Shown: one piece after another, positions 45,197 through 54,515 of the stretch
How the letters are laid out: every line of letters starts with the position of its first letter
Position numbering within the stretch: the first letter of the stretch is position 1
NCBI GenBank assembly: GCA_019752575.1
Contig: JAIELW010000008.1
Coordinates: forward strand, 1 to 64,000
DNA from: Xanthobacteraceae bacterium
Lineage (GTDB): Bacteria > Pseudomonadota > Alphaproteobacteria > Rhizobiales > Xanthobacteraceae
DNA length: 64,000 nt
Direction of reading: 5' to 3'
Made by a program: the position numbers and the translations under genes
Notes under the pieces: generated by a model
Database searches by the model: none
Told to the model about the DNA's origin: nothing
What the model saw: the letters and a program-made list of their open reading frames with translations, nothing else

Positions 45197-47311
45197 TTAA
45201 TTTTCCAGGAGGGCAGTTTTCAGCTGTCCGATTTCACGCAAGACGATTTCGGGTGTCAGGATTTGCGGTAGCACGACGGGCTGTGACGAGGCGCCCGCCG
45301 GATAGAAGACATAAAGCGGTACGCCGTTGCGGCCGAATTTCGCGAGCATCTGCGTGATCGCAGGATCGCGGTGCGTCCAGTCGCCTTTGAGGTAGGCGAT
45401 GTTCGCGGCTTCGAACGCAGAGATCACGTTCGTGCGCTCAAGCGCCACGCGCTCGTTCACAAGACACGTGATGCACCAGGCGGCGGTAAGATTTACGAAG
45501 ACCGGCCGGTTCTGTGCGCGCAATTCATCGAGCCGTGTTGGGGTGAAGATCTCGTAGCGCGCATTCGTGCTGACGGTCTGATCCGGCGCCGCAGCGTCTT
45601 TCACAAAGTAAATGCCGATTGCGAGCGCAGCCACGACTGAAACCGCCGATAACGAATAGTTTGCGACGCGCCAGCTCTTTCCGCTGGAGGCAAAGAGCCA
45701 TGCGGCGAAAGCGATCAAAAGCATGCCGCCGAGTGCCGCCGCAACGGCATTCACGCCGGCCTGCTGCGCAAGCACCCAGACAAGCCAGATCGCGGTCGCA
45801 TACATCGGGAAGGCGAGCGCCTGCTTCAGCCGTTCCATCCACGGCCCTGGCCGAGGCAGATAGCGCAACAGCGACGGCCAGTAGGTAAGCAAGAGATATG
45901 GCAATGCGAGGCCAAAGCCGAGCGCAAAGAAGATCGCAAGCAGGATGGGCGCAGGTTGCGCGACCGCGAAGCCAAGCGCCGCACCCATGAACGGCGCGGT
46001 GCAGGGCGTCGCAACGATGGCAGCGAGCGCGCCCATCAGGAAGCTCATGCCGTACCCGTCATTGCCGCCGAAAGCGCCGAGGCGAGATATGGAAGCGCCG
46101 AAACTGACAACTCCGGACTGGCTCAGGCCGACGGCGAACATCAGATAAGCGAGAAAGAGCACGAACAACGGCGACTGAAACTGGAAGCCCCAGCCGAGTT
46201 CGGCGCCGCCGGCCTTGAACGCAAGCACGATCGCAGCAAAGACACCGAAGCAAGCGAGCACGCCGAGCGTGTAGGCCATGCCATGATAGTGCCGGCGCCG
46301 GCGGCTCATGCGCGAATGATTGACGAGCGCGAGCACCTTGATCGATAGCACCGGAAAGACGCAGGGCATCAGATTGAGAATGATGCCGCCAAGGAGCGCG
46401 AAGATCAGCGCGGTGGCGAAGCCGATTTCGGGCATGGCGAAATTGCTCTGCGCAGCGAGCGTTCCTGTGAGCGGCGCTTCGACCGTATAGGCCTGCTGCG
46501 TCGTTTTATTTCCGCTGGTTTCGTCGATCACGAGTACGCCCCGCAAAGTTTGCGGCACTTTCGATTCATAAGGATCGAGCGTCAGGGCTATCGTCCCATC
46601 CCTGATTTGTACGGACTGGTCCGCCGCGTGCTTGATGACACCCCAATCGGACGCAAAGAAATGCACGCTCGCGATCTTTGACGACGAAATATCGGACGAG
46701 GCTGCGGTGAGTTCGATCTTTCCGTTCTTCACGCTCGCCGTGAACGGCCAGGCGTTTTCGACGGGAAGTTTCGTGCGGGCGGATTCGATCTCGCGTAGGC
46801 TGATGCCAGTCGTAAAAGCCTTCGCGACGACCGGCAGAGAAAGTTCGAGCGTCACCTGCTCGGGAATACAGATCTCCTCGCAGACCAGCCAATCGACGAC
46901 CGCGCGGATTGGGAAATTTTCACCGGCCCGTAAATTCTCCGGCAGCGTGATCTTGGCGAGCAGCGTGACTTCGCCCTCGTAGCCGTAGTTGGCGACCGGG
47001 CCGATCAAGATGCGCTTCGGCGCGGGCCATAAGATTTCGCCGGCACTCGCGCCCGCGGGAAGCGTCCAAGCGATCGAGGTTGCGGTGCCTGCGTCGCCGG
47101 AATTCTGCCAGTAGGTGTGCCAGCGCGGCTTGATGATCTTGTGTACGCCGACAGTGATCGTGCTGCCCGCCTCGACGGAGCGGGCATCCGATAGCAGGCG
47201 CGCGCTGACGTGCTCAGTTTTTGCGCTCTCCGCCGCGTGCAGCGAAGAGGGGCTCGTGGCGAGCAAAATTGCCGTGAGCAGTGGTGCGAGAATCTGGCGT
47301 TGCCGGTTCAT
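45197..47311 (-). CDS. DsbD/ScsB-like thiol:disulfide reductase
   Basis: A 704-residue protein with a signal peptide, an N-terminal DsbD-alpha-like domain with a Cys pair (WLVCEEICIPEQVTLEL), an eight-helix DsbD-beta transporter domain (LMPCVFPVLSIKVLALVNHS, ATPCTAPFMGAALGFAVA) and a C-terminal thioredoxin domain with active site TAAWCITCLVNERVAL. The two membrane cysteines (MPCVFPV, TPCTAPF) are present. It passes electrons from cytoplasmic thioredoxin to periplasmic partners, one of which was probably the redoxin encoded next. ScsB-type length and domains suggest copper or oxidative stress defence. Confidence 0.9.
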   Translation of the reverse strand: MNRQRQILAPLLTAILLATSPSSLHAAESAKTEHVSARLLSDARSVEAGSTITVGVHKIIKPRWHTYWQNSGDAGTATSIAWTLPAGASAGEILWPAPKRILIGPVANYGYEGEVTLLAKITLPENLRAGENFPIRAVVDWLVCEEICIPEQVTLELSLPVVAKAFTTGISLREIESARTKLPVENAWPFTASVKNGKIELTAASSDISSSKIASVHFFASDWGVIKHAADQSVQIRDGTIALTLDPYESKVPQTLRGVLVIDETSGNKTTQQAYTVEAPLTGTLAAQSNFAMPEIGFATALIFALLGGIILNLMPCVFPVLSIKVLALVNHSRMSRRRRHYHGMAYTLGVLACFGVFAAIVLAFKAGGAELGWGFQFQSPLFVLFLAYLMFAVGLSQSGVVSFGASISRLGAFGGNDGYGMSFLMGALAAIVATPCTAPFMGAALGFAVAQPAPILLAIFFALGFGLALPYLLLTYWPSLLRYLPRPGPWMERLKQALAFPMYATAIWLVWVLAQQAGVNAVAAALGGMLLIAFAAWLFASSGKSWRVANYSLSAVSVVAALAIGIYFVKDAAAPDQTVSTNARYEIFTPTRLDELRAQNRPVFVNLTAAWCITCLVNERVALERTNVISAFEAANIAYLKGDWTHRDPAITQMLAKFGRNGVPLYVFYPAGASSQPVVLPQILTPEIVLREIGQLKTALLEN

Positions 47312-47664
47312 GCCGAGGGCATCTGGCCTTCTTCTGTTGGAGCGGGTCTACGCCAGTAGCGTCTCAATTTGGCGAAAGAACAGCTCTGCGACTCTGCAAG
47401 GTAACGGAGTGGGCAATTGCCCCAAAAAGACGACGATTTCTCAATGCAAAAGGAGTGGGCACACTATTCTGTTGGGATGGCAACCGTATTATATTGTTTT
47501 ATCTATATTATTTAAGTGGGCATCCTGCCCATCAACTTTGCCCAACTTTCTGATGGGATGCATTGAGGTTGACGGCTATCAAAACCGGGGGTCTCATTCC
47601 ACCAGCGCGAAAGGGCAGAAAACAGCCCTGCGCACATGGAAACGACCAAGGCGGAAGCAGACCG
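47312..47664. other. AT-rich intergenic region with AGTGGGCA repeats
   Basis: No gene seen. AGTGGGCA occurs at 47408-47415, 47454-47461 and 47515-47522, the first two as GGAGTGGGCA, with TGCCCA inverted nearby (47526 and 47539). An AT-rich stretch at 47487-47514 looks promoter-like. It probably carries the promoter and operators of the two-gene unit that begins at 47665, and the divergent promoter of the DsbD-like gene. Confidence 0.45.
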
Positions 47665-49074
47665 ATGCAGGCCGAAGAAATACTCCAGGAAATCTCCGAC
47701 TATTGCCGCCGCGCGGGACTCGCCGAATCGACCTTCGGCCGCCGCGCGGTGAATGACGGCAAGCTCGTCACCAGACTGCGCGATGGCGGCCGCATAACCA
47801 CTGTAACGCTCGATCGCATCCGCTCGTTCATGCACGACAGCGTACCGGTGCAGCGTGGCGCCGTGATCGAACGGCCGATGCCGCCGCGTCCGATTTCATC
47901 GATGCCGCCCGCGCCGCCGCCGGGCGACGAAGGCGACGACCCGCAACGCAACTTCCGCTTCTTCGACAACCGTCAGAAATACCTTCTGTTCGTGAACACC
48001 TGCGGCGAGAAGTCGGTGATTGCGAACCGCGTCGGCATGGAACTCGGCAATATTCATCCGCGCCCGCCGGCGCTGCGCATATTCGACGCCGGCGTCGGCG
48101 ACGCAACCGTGCTTTCGCGCGTGATGCGAGCGATGCACGAACGCTACTCGACGCTGCCGTTTTACATCGTCGGCAAGGAAATCAGCCTCGAGGACGTGCG
48201 GCTCGCGCTCGACAAGATGGCGGACCGCTTCTTCGAGCATCCTTCGACCGTGCTCGTGCTGACGAATATGTATTACTCGGAGGCGCCTTGGCTCACCACG
48301 CACTCGCGCGAAGCGGCGTCGAGCATGGTCTGGCACGAGCTCGCGCTCACCGGAAATTCGGCGTTCTCGTTCGAATCACAAATCTCGGCGCTGCAGCCTT
48401 TCCTCGCGGAAAACTGGAAGGCACGCGTGAGCCCGAAAAGCGGCAATCCGGTCTACGAGCGCCCGGTCGTGCTTGTGATCTACCGGCAGGACCACAAGTT
48501 CCTGCTCGACAACATCATTCCGAAGCGCGGGGCGACCGACGCGAATTACGATCTCGTGATGGCCTCGCAGCCTTACCGGCTGCGGTCGAGCGTCGAATTC
48601 AAGGCGAAGAAAGTAATCGCTCCGCTCGCCCGCGCGCTCGGTCCGGGCGGCCGCATGATCGGCATTCATTCGCGCGGCGGCGATCCGGGGCAGGAAATCA
48701 TCCAGAAGGTCTGGCCGGGCGACAATCCTTATACGCAGGATCGTCACGCGATCCTGAAAACCGTGAAGAACGAACTCGGCACCGCCGGGCGCGACCTCAA
48801 CTTCAACGCCTACGCCGATAACCGCTCGATTTTCCGCTATGACATGCACACGCTGCCGACCGAAATCTCGGCGGAGAGCGGTTCGTCGATCGGCACTTCG
48901 ACGCTGTTCGCCGCGTGGAACGCTGCAATCTATGTCGCACAAGTCGAAGACGACCGGCTATCCATGGTCGTGACGGACGGCCGTTACCTGCAGGCCACGC
49001 GCGAAGTGCTGCAGAAGCACGGCGGTCTCTGGTTCAACGACGAATCCTACGTCATTTCGAGAAAGCGGGATTAA
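47665..49074 (+). CDS. SAM-dependent methyltransferase-like protein with N-terminal helical domain
   Basis: A 469-residue protein. Residues 1-55 form a helix-turn-helix-like module (EEILQEISDYCRRAGLAEST then RRAVNDGKLVTRLRDGG). After a Pro-rich linker (about 75-95), a class I methyltransferase fold appears: SAM loop RIFDAGVGDATVLSRVM and FYIVGKEISLEDVRLAL for the ribose acidic residue. The C-terminal half (LRSSVEFKAKKVIAPLARAL, MIGIHSRGGDPGQE) is conserved-looking but unassigned. It is followed 3 bases later by an MTHFR-like gene, hinting at a shared one-carbon role. Substrate not known. Confidence 0.7.
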   Translation: MQAEEILQEISDYCRRAGLAESTFGRRAVNDGKLVTRLRDGGRITTVTLDRIRSFMHDSVPVQRGAVIERPMPPRPISSMPPAPPPGDEGDDPQRNFRFFDNRQKYLLFVNTCGEKSVIANRVGMELGNIHPRPPALRIFDAGVGDATVLSRVMRAMHERYSTLPFYIVGKEISLEDVRLALDKMADRFFEHPSTVLVLTNMYYSEAPWLTTHSREAASSMVWHELALTGNSAFSFESQISALQPFLAENWKARVSPKSGNPVYERPVVLVIYRQDHKFLLDNIIPKRGATDANYDLVMASQPYRLRSSVEFKAKKVIAPLARALGPGGRMIGIHSRGGDPGQEIIQKVWPGDNPYTQDRHAILKTVKNELGTAGRDLNFNAYADNRSIFRYDMHTLPTEISAESGSSIGTSTLFAAWNAAIYVAQVEDDRLSMVVTDGRYLQATREVLQKHGGLWFNDESYVISRKRD

Positions 49075-49077
49075 GCC

Positions 49078-49962
49078 ATGCTCAGCCCTCACCGGCTTGA
49101 AAGTGTCGCCGACGCACCGGATTTTCACGCGGTCCTGAATGACGTTTCGATGGAAGCGGTGATGCCGGGAGCCGCCGAAATTCACGAAGCGGCGTCGGCG
49201 TTACCGACCGGCACGTCCGTTTATCTCACGGATTTGCCCAACCGGCCCGAGGATAAACTCTTTCAGATTGCCACCGGCATATTCATGCGCGGTTTGAAGC
49301 CGGTGCCGCATGTCGCCGCGCGCAATGTGTCGTCGGAAAATAAACTCGCCGATCTGCTCTTGCGCCTGTCGTCGTCGGCAGGAGTGAAGAAGATTATGCT
49401 GATCGGCGGCGATCGCGATCGCGCCGCAGGGCCGTTCGAACATGCGATCGAAGTGCTCGAAAGCGGGATACTTGAGCGCACAGGGATTACCGAAATCGGT
49501 ATCGCCGCCTACCCGGAAGGTCATCCGAACATTTCCGAAGACGTGTTACGCGCATCGTTGCGCGACAAGCTGGAAGCCGCGGAGCGGATAGGGCTGAAAG
49601 CGCACATCGTCACGCAATTCTGCTTCGATGCCTGGCCGGTGGTGACGTGGTTGCGGGCATTGCGCGCGAGCGGCATATCAAATCAGGTGCGTATCGGCAT
49701 GGCGGGGCCTGCAAGCATTCCGTCGCTCATGAAGTTCGCGCAGCGCTGCGGCGTTCGTGCTTCGGCGAAGGGATTTGCGCGTCACGCTTCATCGATCGGA
49801 AAATTGCTTACCGGCGCAACGCCAGCCGAGATGGTCAACGATCTCGCGGAAGCCGCGGCTTCAGAGAATCTTGGCGAGATTGCCGCGCATTTCTATTCGT
49901 TCGGCGGATTGCCGCAGGCTGCGAAGTGGGTGCGGGACGCGAAGGACGGCAAGATCGAGTAA
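49078..49962 (+). CDS. Methylenetetrahydrofolate reductase-like protein
   Basis: A 294-residue TIM-barrel protein of the MetF/MTHFR superfamily. Similar parts are SVYLTDLPN, GLKPVPHVAARNVSSENKLA, IMLIGGDRDR, IGIAAYPEGHPN with the Glu of the folate site, and HIVTQFCFDA with RIGMAGPASIPSLMKFA. It is shorter and more divergent than canonical MetF, so it may act on another C1 carrier or feed the methyltransferase-like protein encoded just upstream. It forms an operon with that gene. Confidence 0.8.
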   Translation: MLSPHRLESVADAPDFHAVLNDVSMEAVMPGAAEIHEAASALPTGTSVYLTDLPNRPEDKLFQIATGIFMRGLKPVPHVAARNVSSENKLADLLLRLSSSAGVKKIMLIGGDRDRAAGPFEHAIEVLESGILERTGITEIGIAAYPEGHPNISEDVLRASLRDKLEAAERIGLKAHIVTQFCFDAWPVVTWLRALRASGISNQVRIGMAGPASIPSLMKFAQRCGVRASAKGFARHASSIGKLLTGATPAEMVNDLAEAAASENLGEIAAHFYSFGGLPQAAKWVRDAKDGKIE

Positions 49963-49971
49963 TTTTTACTT

Positions 49972-50020
49972 GGACGTGATCTTATCCAAAAACCGGCTCC
50001 CACTTTTCGGGATCACGTCC
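49972..50020. repeat. Palindromic repeat between convergent genes
   Basis: GGACGTGATC at 49972-49981 and GATCACGTCC at 50011-50020 with AAAACCGGCTCCCACTTTT between. It resembles the widespread intergenic palindromes of this bacterial group. Its edge provides the last base of the bpt stop codon, and it may serve as a shared terminator. Confidence 0.75.
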
Positions 50021-50772
50021 TACTCGTCGAAACGCTTCCAGCCGTCCTGGGTCAGGCGCTCCTGCGGCAGGAAGCGCCTCTTGTAATCCATCTTTTTTGC
50101 GCCATCGACCCAGTAGCCGAGATAGACATAAGGCAGGCCCATGCGGCGCGCGCGTTCGATATGGTCGAGGATCAGGAACGTGCCGAGCGAGCGCTCGCGC
50201 GCGGTCTGCGGATCGTAAAACGAATAGACCATCGAGAGGCCATCCGTCAGCACGTCGGTCAGCGCGACCGCGAGCAACGGCCCTTCGCCGCGGCCGGTGA
50301 GGAATGTGTCCGGGCCGCGCGGCCGATATTCGATCAGCCGCGAGCGGACGTGGCTGTCTTCCACCATCATCGAGTAATCGAGCACGGTCATGTCGACCAT
50401 GCCGCCGTCAGCGTGACGCGAGTCGAGGTAATGGCGGAACAACGAATACTGTTCGGCGGTCGGGATCGGCTGCCGCGCATGGCCGACGATGTCCGCGTTC
50501 GCCTTTACCGCTCGCTTGAAAGTGCGAGTCGGCTCGAAGTCGTTCACGATCACGCGCACGGAAATACAGGCGCGGCAGGATTCGCAGGCCGGGCGGTAGG
50601 CGATCGATTGCGAGCGGCGGAAGCCGCCATGCGTGAGAATGTCGTTGATCTCGGGCGCGCGGTCGCCGACCAGATGCGTGAAAACCTTGCGCTCTTTCCT
50701 GCCAGGCAGATAGGGGCAAGCCGAAGGGCTCGTCAGAAAGAACTGAGGAGTATCGCGCGAATGCTTGGTCAC
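50020..50772 (-). CDS. bpt: Aspartate/glutamate leucyltransferase (bacterial Bpt)
   Basis: Bpt, 250 residues, full length; adds leucine to N-terminal Asp or Glu for N-degron degradation by ClpAP. Motifs: [40 protein letters not shown] with ACISVRV (Cys cluster), [40 protein letters not shown]. Start is GTG 50772. It is followed in the alphaproteobacterial order by the RDD gene. Confidence 0.93.
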   Translation of the reverse strand: MTKHSRDTPQFFLTSPSACPYLPGRKERKVFTHLVGDRAPEINDILTHGGFRRSQSIAYRPACESCRACISVRVIVNDFEPTRTFKRAVKANADIVGHARQPIPTAEQYSLFRHYLDSRHADGGMVDMTVLDYSMMVEDSHVRSRLIEYRPRGPDTFLTGRGEGPLLAVALTDVLTDGLSMVYSFYDPQTARERSLGTFLILDHIERARRMGLPYVYLGYWVDGAKKMDYKRRFLPQERLTQDGWKRFDE

Positions 50773-50869
50773 CGGCCTGGAATCGCCCCTTGCGCGCTAG
50801 TCGGACTGAATCATCGCGCTTTCATCTTGCCCCGTCAAAGGGCGTTTTCATGACATTTTATTACTGTCA

Positions 50870-51391
50870 TCACTTACGGCGTAGCGAAGTGGCGCGTGCC
50901 TCATCGTTGATCAGCACAGTGCCCATCAAATAGTCGTGCAGCGTGCGGCGGCGCGAATTGAAAAGCGTGAGCAGCAGGATCAGCGGCGTCAGCACAGACG
51001 AAAGCACCCAGAAGAAAATGGCGTGAACGGCGCCAAGAAGAAAATACATCGGCGCGCCGTACCAGGTACGCATCTGCAAACCCATCGCGCGCATACCGTA
51101 AGTCGCCGAGTCGGGCGAGCCGAGCGTGACGCCGACATAAAGCACCGCCCAGATCGCGGCGATGGGGCCGAGCAGGCCGAATATGACGACGCCAAGACCC
51201 AGCGTCACGACCGTGAAGACGAGCATGAACAGCGACAGGATCGCGAGCGGCGTCAGAACGATGATCGCATCGATCAGGAACGCAAAAATGCGCCGCGCAA
51301 GCACGCCTTCGAACAGCTCCGGCTGGGTCGCCGGATCGTAGGCGTGCGGGCGGGGCTCGTTCGAGGTGCCGATCTGGGCTTGTGCGGGCAT
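50870..51391 (-). CDS. RDD family membrane protein
   Basis: A 173-residue RDD protein: LARRIFAFLIDAIIVLTPLA (first helix with Arg-Asp pattern), a second helix and third (GAVHAIFFWVLSSVLTPLIL) and the C-terminal RRRTLHDYLMGTVLI. Function in the family is uncertain, with ion transport proposed for some. Often found next to bpt and hemB in this group, as here. Confidence 0.88.
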   Translation of the reverse strand: MPAQAQIGTSNEPRPHAYDPATQPELFEGVLARRIFAFLIDAIIVLTPLAILSLFMLVFTVVTLGLGVVIFGLLGPIAAIWAVLYVGVTLGSPDSATYGMRAMGLQMRTWYGAPMYFLLGAVHAIFFWVLSSVLTPLILLLTLFNSRRRTLHDYLMGTVLINDEARATSLRRK

Positions 51392-51458
51392 TCATTTCTC
51401 CGTTCCAGCGAAACGTGGGGAGGGCGAATTGGTTGCACAAGGCCGTCTTTAGCTGGCG

Positions 51459-51977
51459 TTACTCTTTTTTGATCTGCGGCGTGCGCTCCGGCGCGACATA
51501 GACGCAGCCGGAAGGCTCCCGGCATGCCGCCGCCTTGGTGCATAGCGTTCTGCCGTTGCCGCAATCCTGAATGAGGTCGGGATTGATGCAGGTGTTCTTG
51601 GTGGAGCAGATGCGGCCGGTAATGCAGCGATTGCCGCCGCATACAGGCCCATTCGCTTCAAGCCCCTCGCATTGGCCGTCGCTCGTGCAGGTGCTGCCCG
51701 GAGGGCAGGCGAAGCCGTTCTGACATTGCTGATAGCTCGTCGGCACGCACGCGCCGGGGCGGTGTTGGTGCTCGACGTAACCCGGCTCGCAGAAACCGCC
51801 GGTCGATGTTTTGGTCGAGCCGCGAGGCACGTCGATCAGATAGCCGCAGGTCCCGCCGATGAGACAAGCATGGCCCGCCGCGCAGTAATTACCGTTGCCG
51901 CAATCGACAGTCTGGGCGTGCGCCGGAAGTGCGAGTAATGTAGCCGCAACGAGAGCGCAATAAACAAGAAAGCGCAT
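51459..51977 (-). CDS. Exported Cys-rich protein, EGF-like repeats
   Basis: A 172-residue secreted protein: signal peptide (MRFLVYCALVAATLLALPAHA), then 18 Cys in repeating spacing such as CGNGNYCAAGHACLIGGTC, CQNGFACPPGSTCTSDGQC and CGGNRCITGRICSTKNTC. These resemble small disulfide-knot or EGF-like modules, rare in proteobacterial exports. Even Cys count suggests nine disulfides. No family recognised. ATG 51977 is chosen over TTG 51980. Confidence 0.75.
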   Translation of the reverse strand: MRFLVYCALVAATLLALPAHAQTVDCGNGNYCAAGHACLIGGTCGYLIDVPRGSTKTSTGGFCEPGYVEHQHRPGACVPTSYQQCQNGFACPPGSTCTSDGQCEGLEANGPVCGGNRCITGRICSTKNTCINPDLIQDCGNGRTLCTKAAACREPSGCVYVAPERTPQIKKE

Positions 51978-52039
51978 CAAGCCTCGTTCCCGGGGTTCGG
52001 TTCGCGCGATGCTATGCCGCCGCGACGGAAAAGCAATCG

Positions 52040-52975
52040 CTAGAGCCGCAGCTTAACACGGCAGGAAATTCCGTCATCGCCGAATTCGCGCCTAACCTCT
52101 CCGTTCAAACCCTTCGCCGTCGTATCGATCAGCTTGGTGCCGAAACCGGTGCGGGTCGGCACTTCGCGTTTTGCCGCGCCGCTTTCCTTCCAGTCGATCT
52201 CGATGGTGTCGCCGCGCTGCGACCAGACAATATCGATGCGGCCGTCGGGAACCGAAAACGCACCATGCTTGACGGCATTGGTCGTCAATTCGTGCACGAT
52301 CAGTCCGGCTGCACGAGCGATATCCGAGCGCAGAGCCAGCCTGCCGCCACGCAGCGAGCAGCGGCTAATATCGTAGGGCGCGAGCTCCTGCCGCACGATG
52401 CTTTCGATATCCGGCTCCATCTTGGGTGCGCGCGTAATCAGGTTGTTGGGTGCCTACAGCGCGCGCATTCGGGTGTTGATGAGGCTGGCGGCCTCTCGAT
52501 TATCCTTGAGCGAGAACTCAACGATGGCCGCTCCCAGCGCACCCATGTTGCGTCCGCGGTGTTCGACCTCTGTCAGAATCAATTCGCGCTGCAACTGTTC
52601 GGCCTGCAATTCGCGCACGGCGCTCCGGAAGAGGTGACCGAGCCATACCGTGCAGAAGCCAGCAAAGATGTAAATGATCAGGTTGGCGATAAACGGCACC
52701 GGCAGTCCCGCCATAAGGTTGGACGGGACAAACAGCGCGATACCGAACCCGACGCTCAGCGAAAGTGCGAGCATCCCCGGCCAGAATCCAGCGAATAGCG
52801 CAGCGAGAATGACAGCAGGAAAGAAGGCAACGAAATAAAGCGTGGCTCCGAACCACATGCCTAAAAGCCAGCGCACCAGAGCCGCCGCGGCGATACAGGC
52901 GGCGGCGAACAGAAATCCTGCCGCCGAGTTCGGCTCAAAACCTTTGCGGGCGAGCGCGCCTATTCTTGTCTTCAA
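52040..52975 (-). pseudogene. HWE-type histidine kinase, broken by in-frame TAG
   Basis: From a candidate TTG start at 52975: four hydrophobic helices of a DUF4118-like sensor (AGFLFAAACIAAAALVRWLL and on), then the HWE phosphoacceptor LTEVEHRGRNMGALGAAIVE, SLINTRMRAL, then TAG, then in the same frame APNNLITR, IESIVRQELAPYD, LIVHELTTNAVKHGAFSVPD (N box) and TRTGFGTKLIDTT. One base change (such as TCG to TAG) separates it from a complete kinase. An upstream ATG at 53092 would overlap the divergent gene at 53091. Response regulator is not nearby. Confidence 0.85.
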
Positions 52976-53090
52976 GAAACACCCCCGAGAATCCGAAGTA
53001 TAGAATGTATCCAAGCCGCGCCGAGCCCGTGATGCGACATGGTTAGAACATCGTTGCGGAACGAAAACGGGGCGGGCGCTTTTCGTTCTC

Positions 53091-53294
53091 ATGCGCCGAA
53101 AAGTACCAGACCCCAGAACTACGGATACGGAGCGCGATTGGGCGGATGACGGTCAGCCCATCGGCAGTCCCAACGATCCTGACATCGGCAGGGCTCGCGA
53201 TCAAACCACGGGGCAAGGTGGCCGTGGCCTGCGGGCACCGGCACCCACGATATCGGATCCCGAAGAGATCGCCCAGCGAAAGCGCTCCGTATAA
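53091..53294 (+). CDS. Small hydrophilic protein, unknown
   Basis: A 67-residue polar, Pro/Asp-rich protein (DWADDGQPIGSPNDPDIGRA, then QTTGQGGRGLRAP). No helix, signal or family recognised. It reads as coding, since the composition resembles short disordered proteins common in this group, but the ribosome binding site is weak. Divergent from the broken kinase. Confidence 0.5.
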   Translation: MRRKVPDPRTTDTERDWADDGQPIGSPNDPDIGRARDQTTGQGGRGLRAPAPTISDPEEIAQRKRSV

Positions 53295-53333
53295 CGCGCC
53301 GTCAAGCTATAGTTGCCCGCGCAGGGGAGCGGG

Positions 53334-53828
53334 ATGACGGCGGCGAATTCAGCAAAAGGGCTTACGAGGCTCGTCGGTCCTCTAAGCCTCCTCAACATAG
53401 CGCTGTTCGGCTATGTGCTGTTTCAGCCACTGCTGACAACGCGCATTTCTTTTTTTCTGCGCAACGATATCAGCCTCTGGCAGGCGGCAATCGATCTCTA
53501 CCGTATCGACAAGTTCTTGTTCGCGGTAGTCGTGGTGATGGGTATCGTTGCGCCAGCGGTCAAGATGCTGGCGATGACTTTCGCCTGGTATTTCGTCGAG
53601 GCATCGCGCGCACCGCACTATCTGAAATGGCTCGTGCTGCTCGCGCGGCTTTCGATGCTCGACGTGATGTTGCTCGCGATTCTGACCGTCGCGTTCAAGG
53701 GTATCGGTATCGGCACGGTCGAGATCAAGCCGGGATTTTACTTCTACGTAGCGCTGGTCGCCGGCTTTCTTTTTCTGTCACTTATTATGGAGAGAATGCT
53801 CGACCGCATGAGCCGTAAGGAGCGCTGA
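53334..53828 (+). CDS. Paraquat-inducible protein A-like membrane protein
   Basis: A 164-residue PqiA-family protein with four helices: LVGPLSLLNIALFGYVLFQP, WQAAIDLYRIDKFLFAVVVV, VAPAVKMLAMTFAWYF and LKWLVLLARLSMLDVMLLAI. PqiA-like proteins work in lipid transport or stress responses with MCE partners; none is adjacent here. ATG 53334 follows GGGGAGCGGG. Confidence 0.8.
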   Translation: MTAANSAKGLTRLVGPLSLLNIALFGYVLFQPLLTTRISFFLRNDISLWQAAIDLYRIDKFLFAVVVVMGIVAPAVKMLAMTFAWYFVEASRAPHYLKWLVLLARLSMLDVMLLAILTVAFKGIGIGTVEIKPGFYFYVALVAGFLFLSLIMERMLDRMSRKER

Positions 53829-53915
53829 TCCGAATTGCCGCATCCCTGATAACTGCGGATGCCCCTACCGCTCTCCTGCCTGCATCTGCGCCGTCAAAAA
53901 CGAATGATCAGGATC

Positions 53916-54137
53916 ATGAATAAGCGCAAACGCGACACCGAGAAAGACTATCCGCTGGATCAATTCGTGGAGAAGCTGCGGCGGCTTGCCGATGCGATCG
54001 AAAACGGCGAGCGCTTCGAAATCCAGATCGCGGGCGAGCGCGTTTACGTGCCGGCGCGCGCGACGTTCAACATCGAACATGAGCGTGGCGATGGCGAGGA
54101 AGAGATCGAATTCCAGATCAAATGGGAAGCGAAATAA
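53916..54137 (+). CDS. Amphi-Trp domain protein
   Basis: A 73-residue amphi-Trp domain protein (family of short proteins ending in an amphipathic Trp strand): YPLDQFVEKLRRLADAIENG, FEIQIAGERVYVPARATFNI, EEIEFQIKWEAK. Function unknown. ATG 53916 follows AGGA. Small stand-alone gene. Confidence 0.8.
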   Translation: MNKRKRDTEKDYPLDQFVEKLRRLADAIENGERFEIQIAGERVYVPARATFNIEHERGDGEEEIEFQIKWEAK

Positions 54138-54234
54138 CGAATCGCATTTCATCCGCAATTTGCGGCAACCGGAACAATATCTCGCGCCCTGCGTTTACAT
54201 CTGTCGAGGCAACCCAGAGAGAAGGAGAGACACC

Positions 54235-54471
54235 ATGAAGAATATCATCATGGCTGCCGCGATTTCCCTCGCGGCCATTGCGACCACTGTTCCGGCTAAC
54301 GCTGAACCGGGCGGCGCCTTTACGGGTGCTGTGACGGGCGGCGTGATCGGCGGTGTCGTTGGCGGTCCTGTTGGCGTCGCTGTCGGCGCTGTTTCGGGTG
54401 CGTTCGTGGGTGACCGCGTGACGGGTCCGAACTGCTACGTCGACAATTTCGGTCGTACACTCTGCCGCTAA
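54235..54471 (+). CDS. Small exported glycine-zipper protein
   Basis: A 78-residue protein with a signal peptide (AAISLAAIATTVPANA) and a glycine-zipper helix GAVTGGVIGGVVGGPVGVAV followed by GAVSGAFVG, then two Cys near the end (NCYVDNFGRTLCR). Glycine zippers insert into membranes as helix bundles. AAGGAGA lies 7 bases upstream and a strong terminator follows. Confidence 0.8.
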   Translation: MKNIIMAAAISLAAIATTVPANAEPGGAFTGAVTGGVIGGVVGGPVGVAVGAVSGAFVGDRVTGPNCYVDNFGRTLCR

Positions 54472-54474
54472 CAG

Positions 54475-54504
54475 AAAAAGCCCCGCTCCGGCGGGGCTTT
54501 TTTT
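54475..54504 (+). terminator. Rho-independent terminator of the glycine-zipper gene
   Basis: AAGCCCCGC-TCCG-GCGGGGCTT followed by TTTTT; the A-tract on the other side makes it usable by the minus-strand gene as well. Confidence 0.9.
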
Positions 54505-54515
54505 GTTTGCATTAT

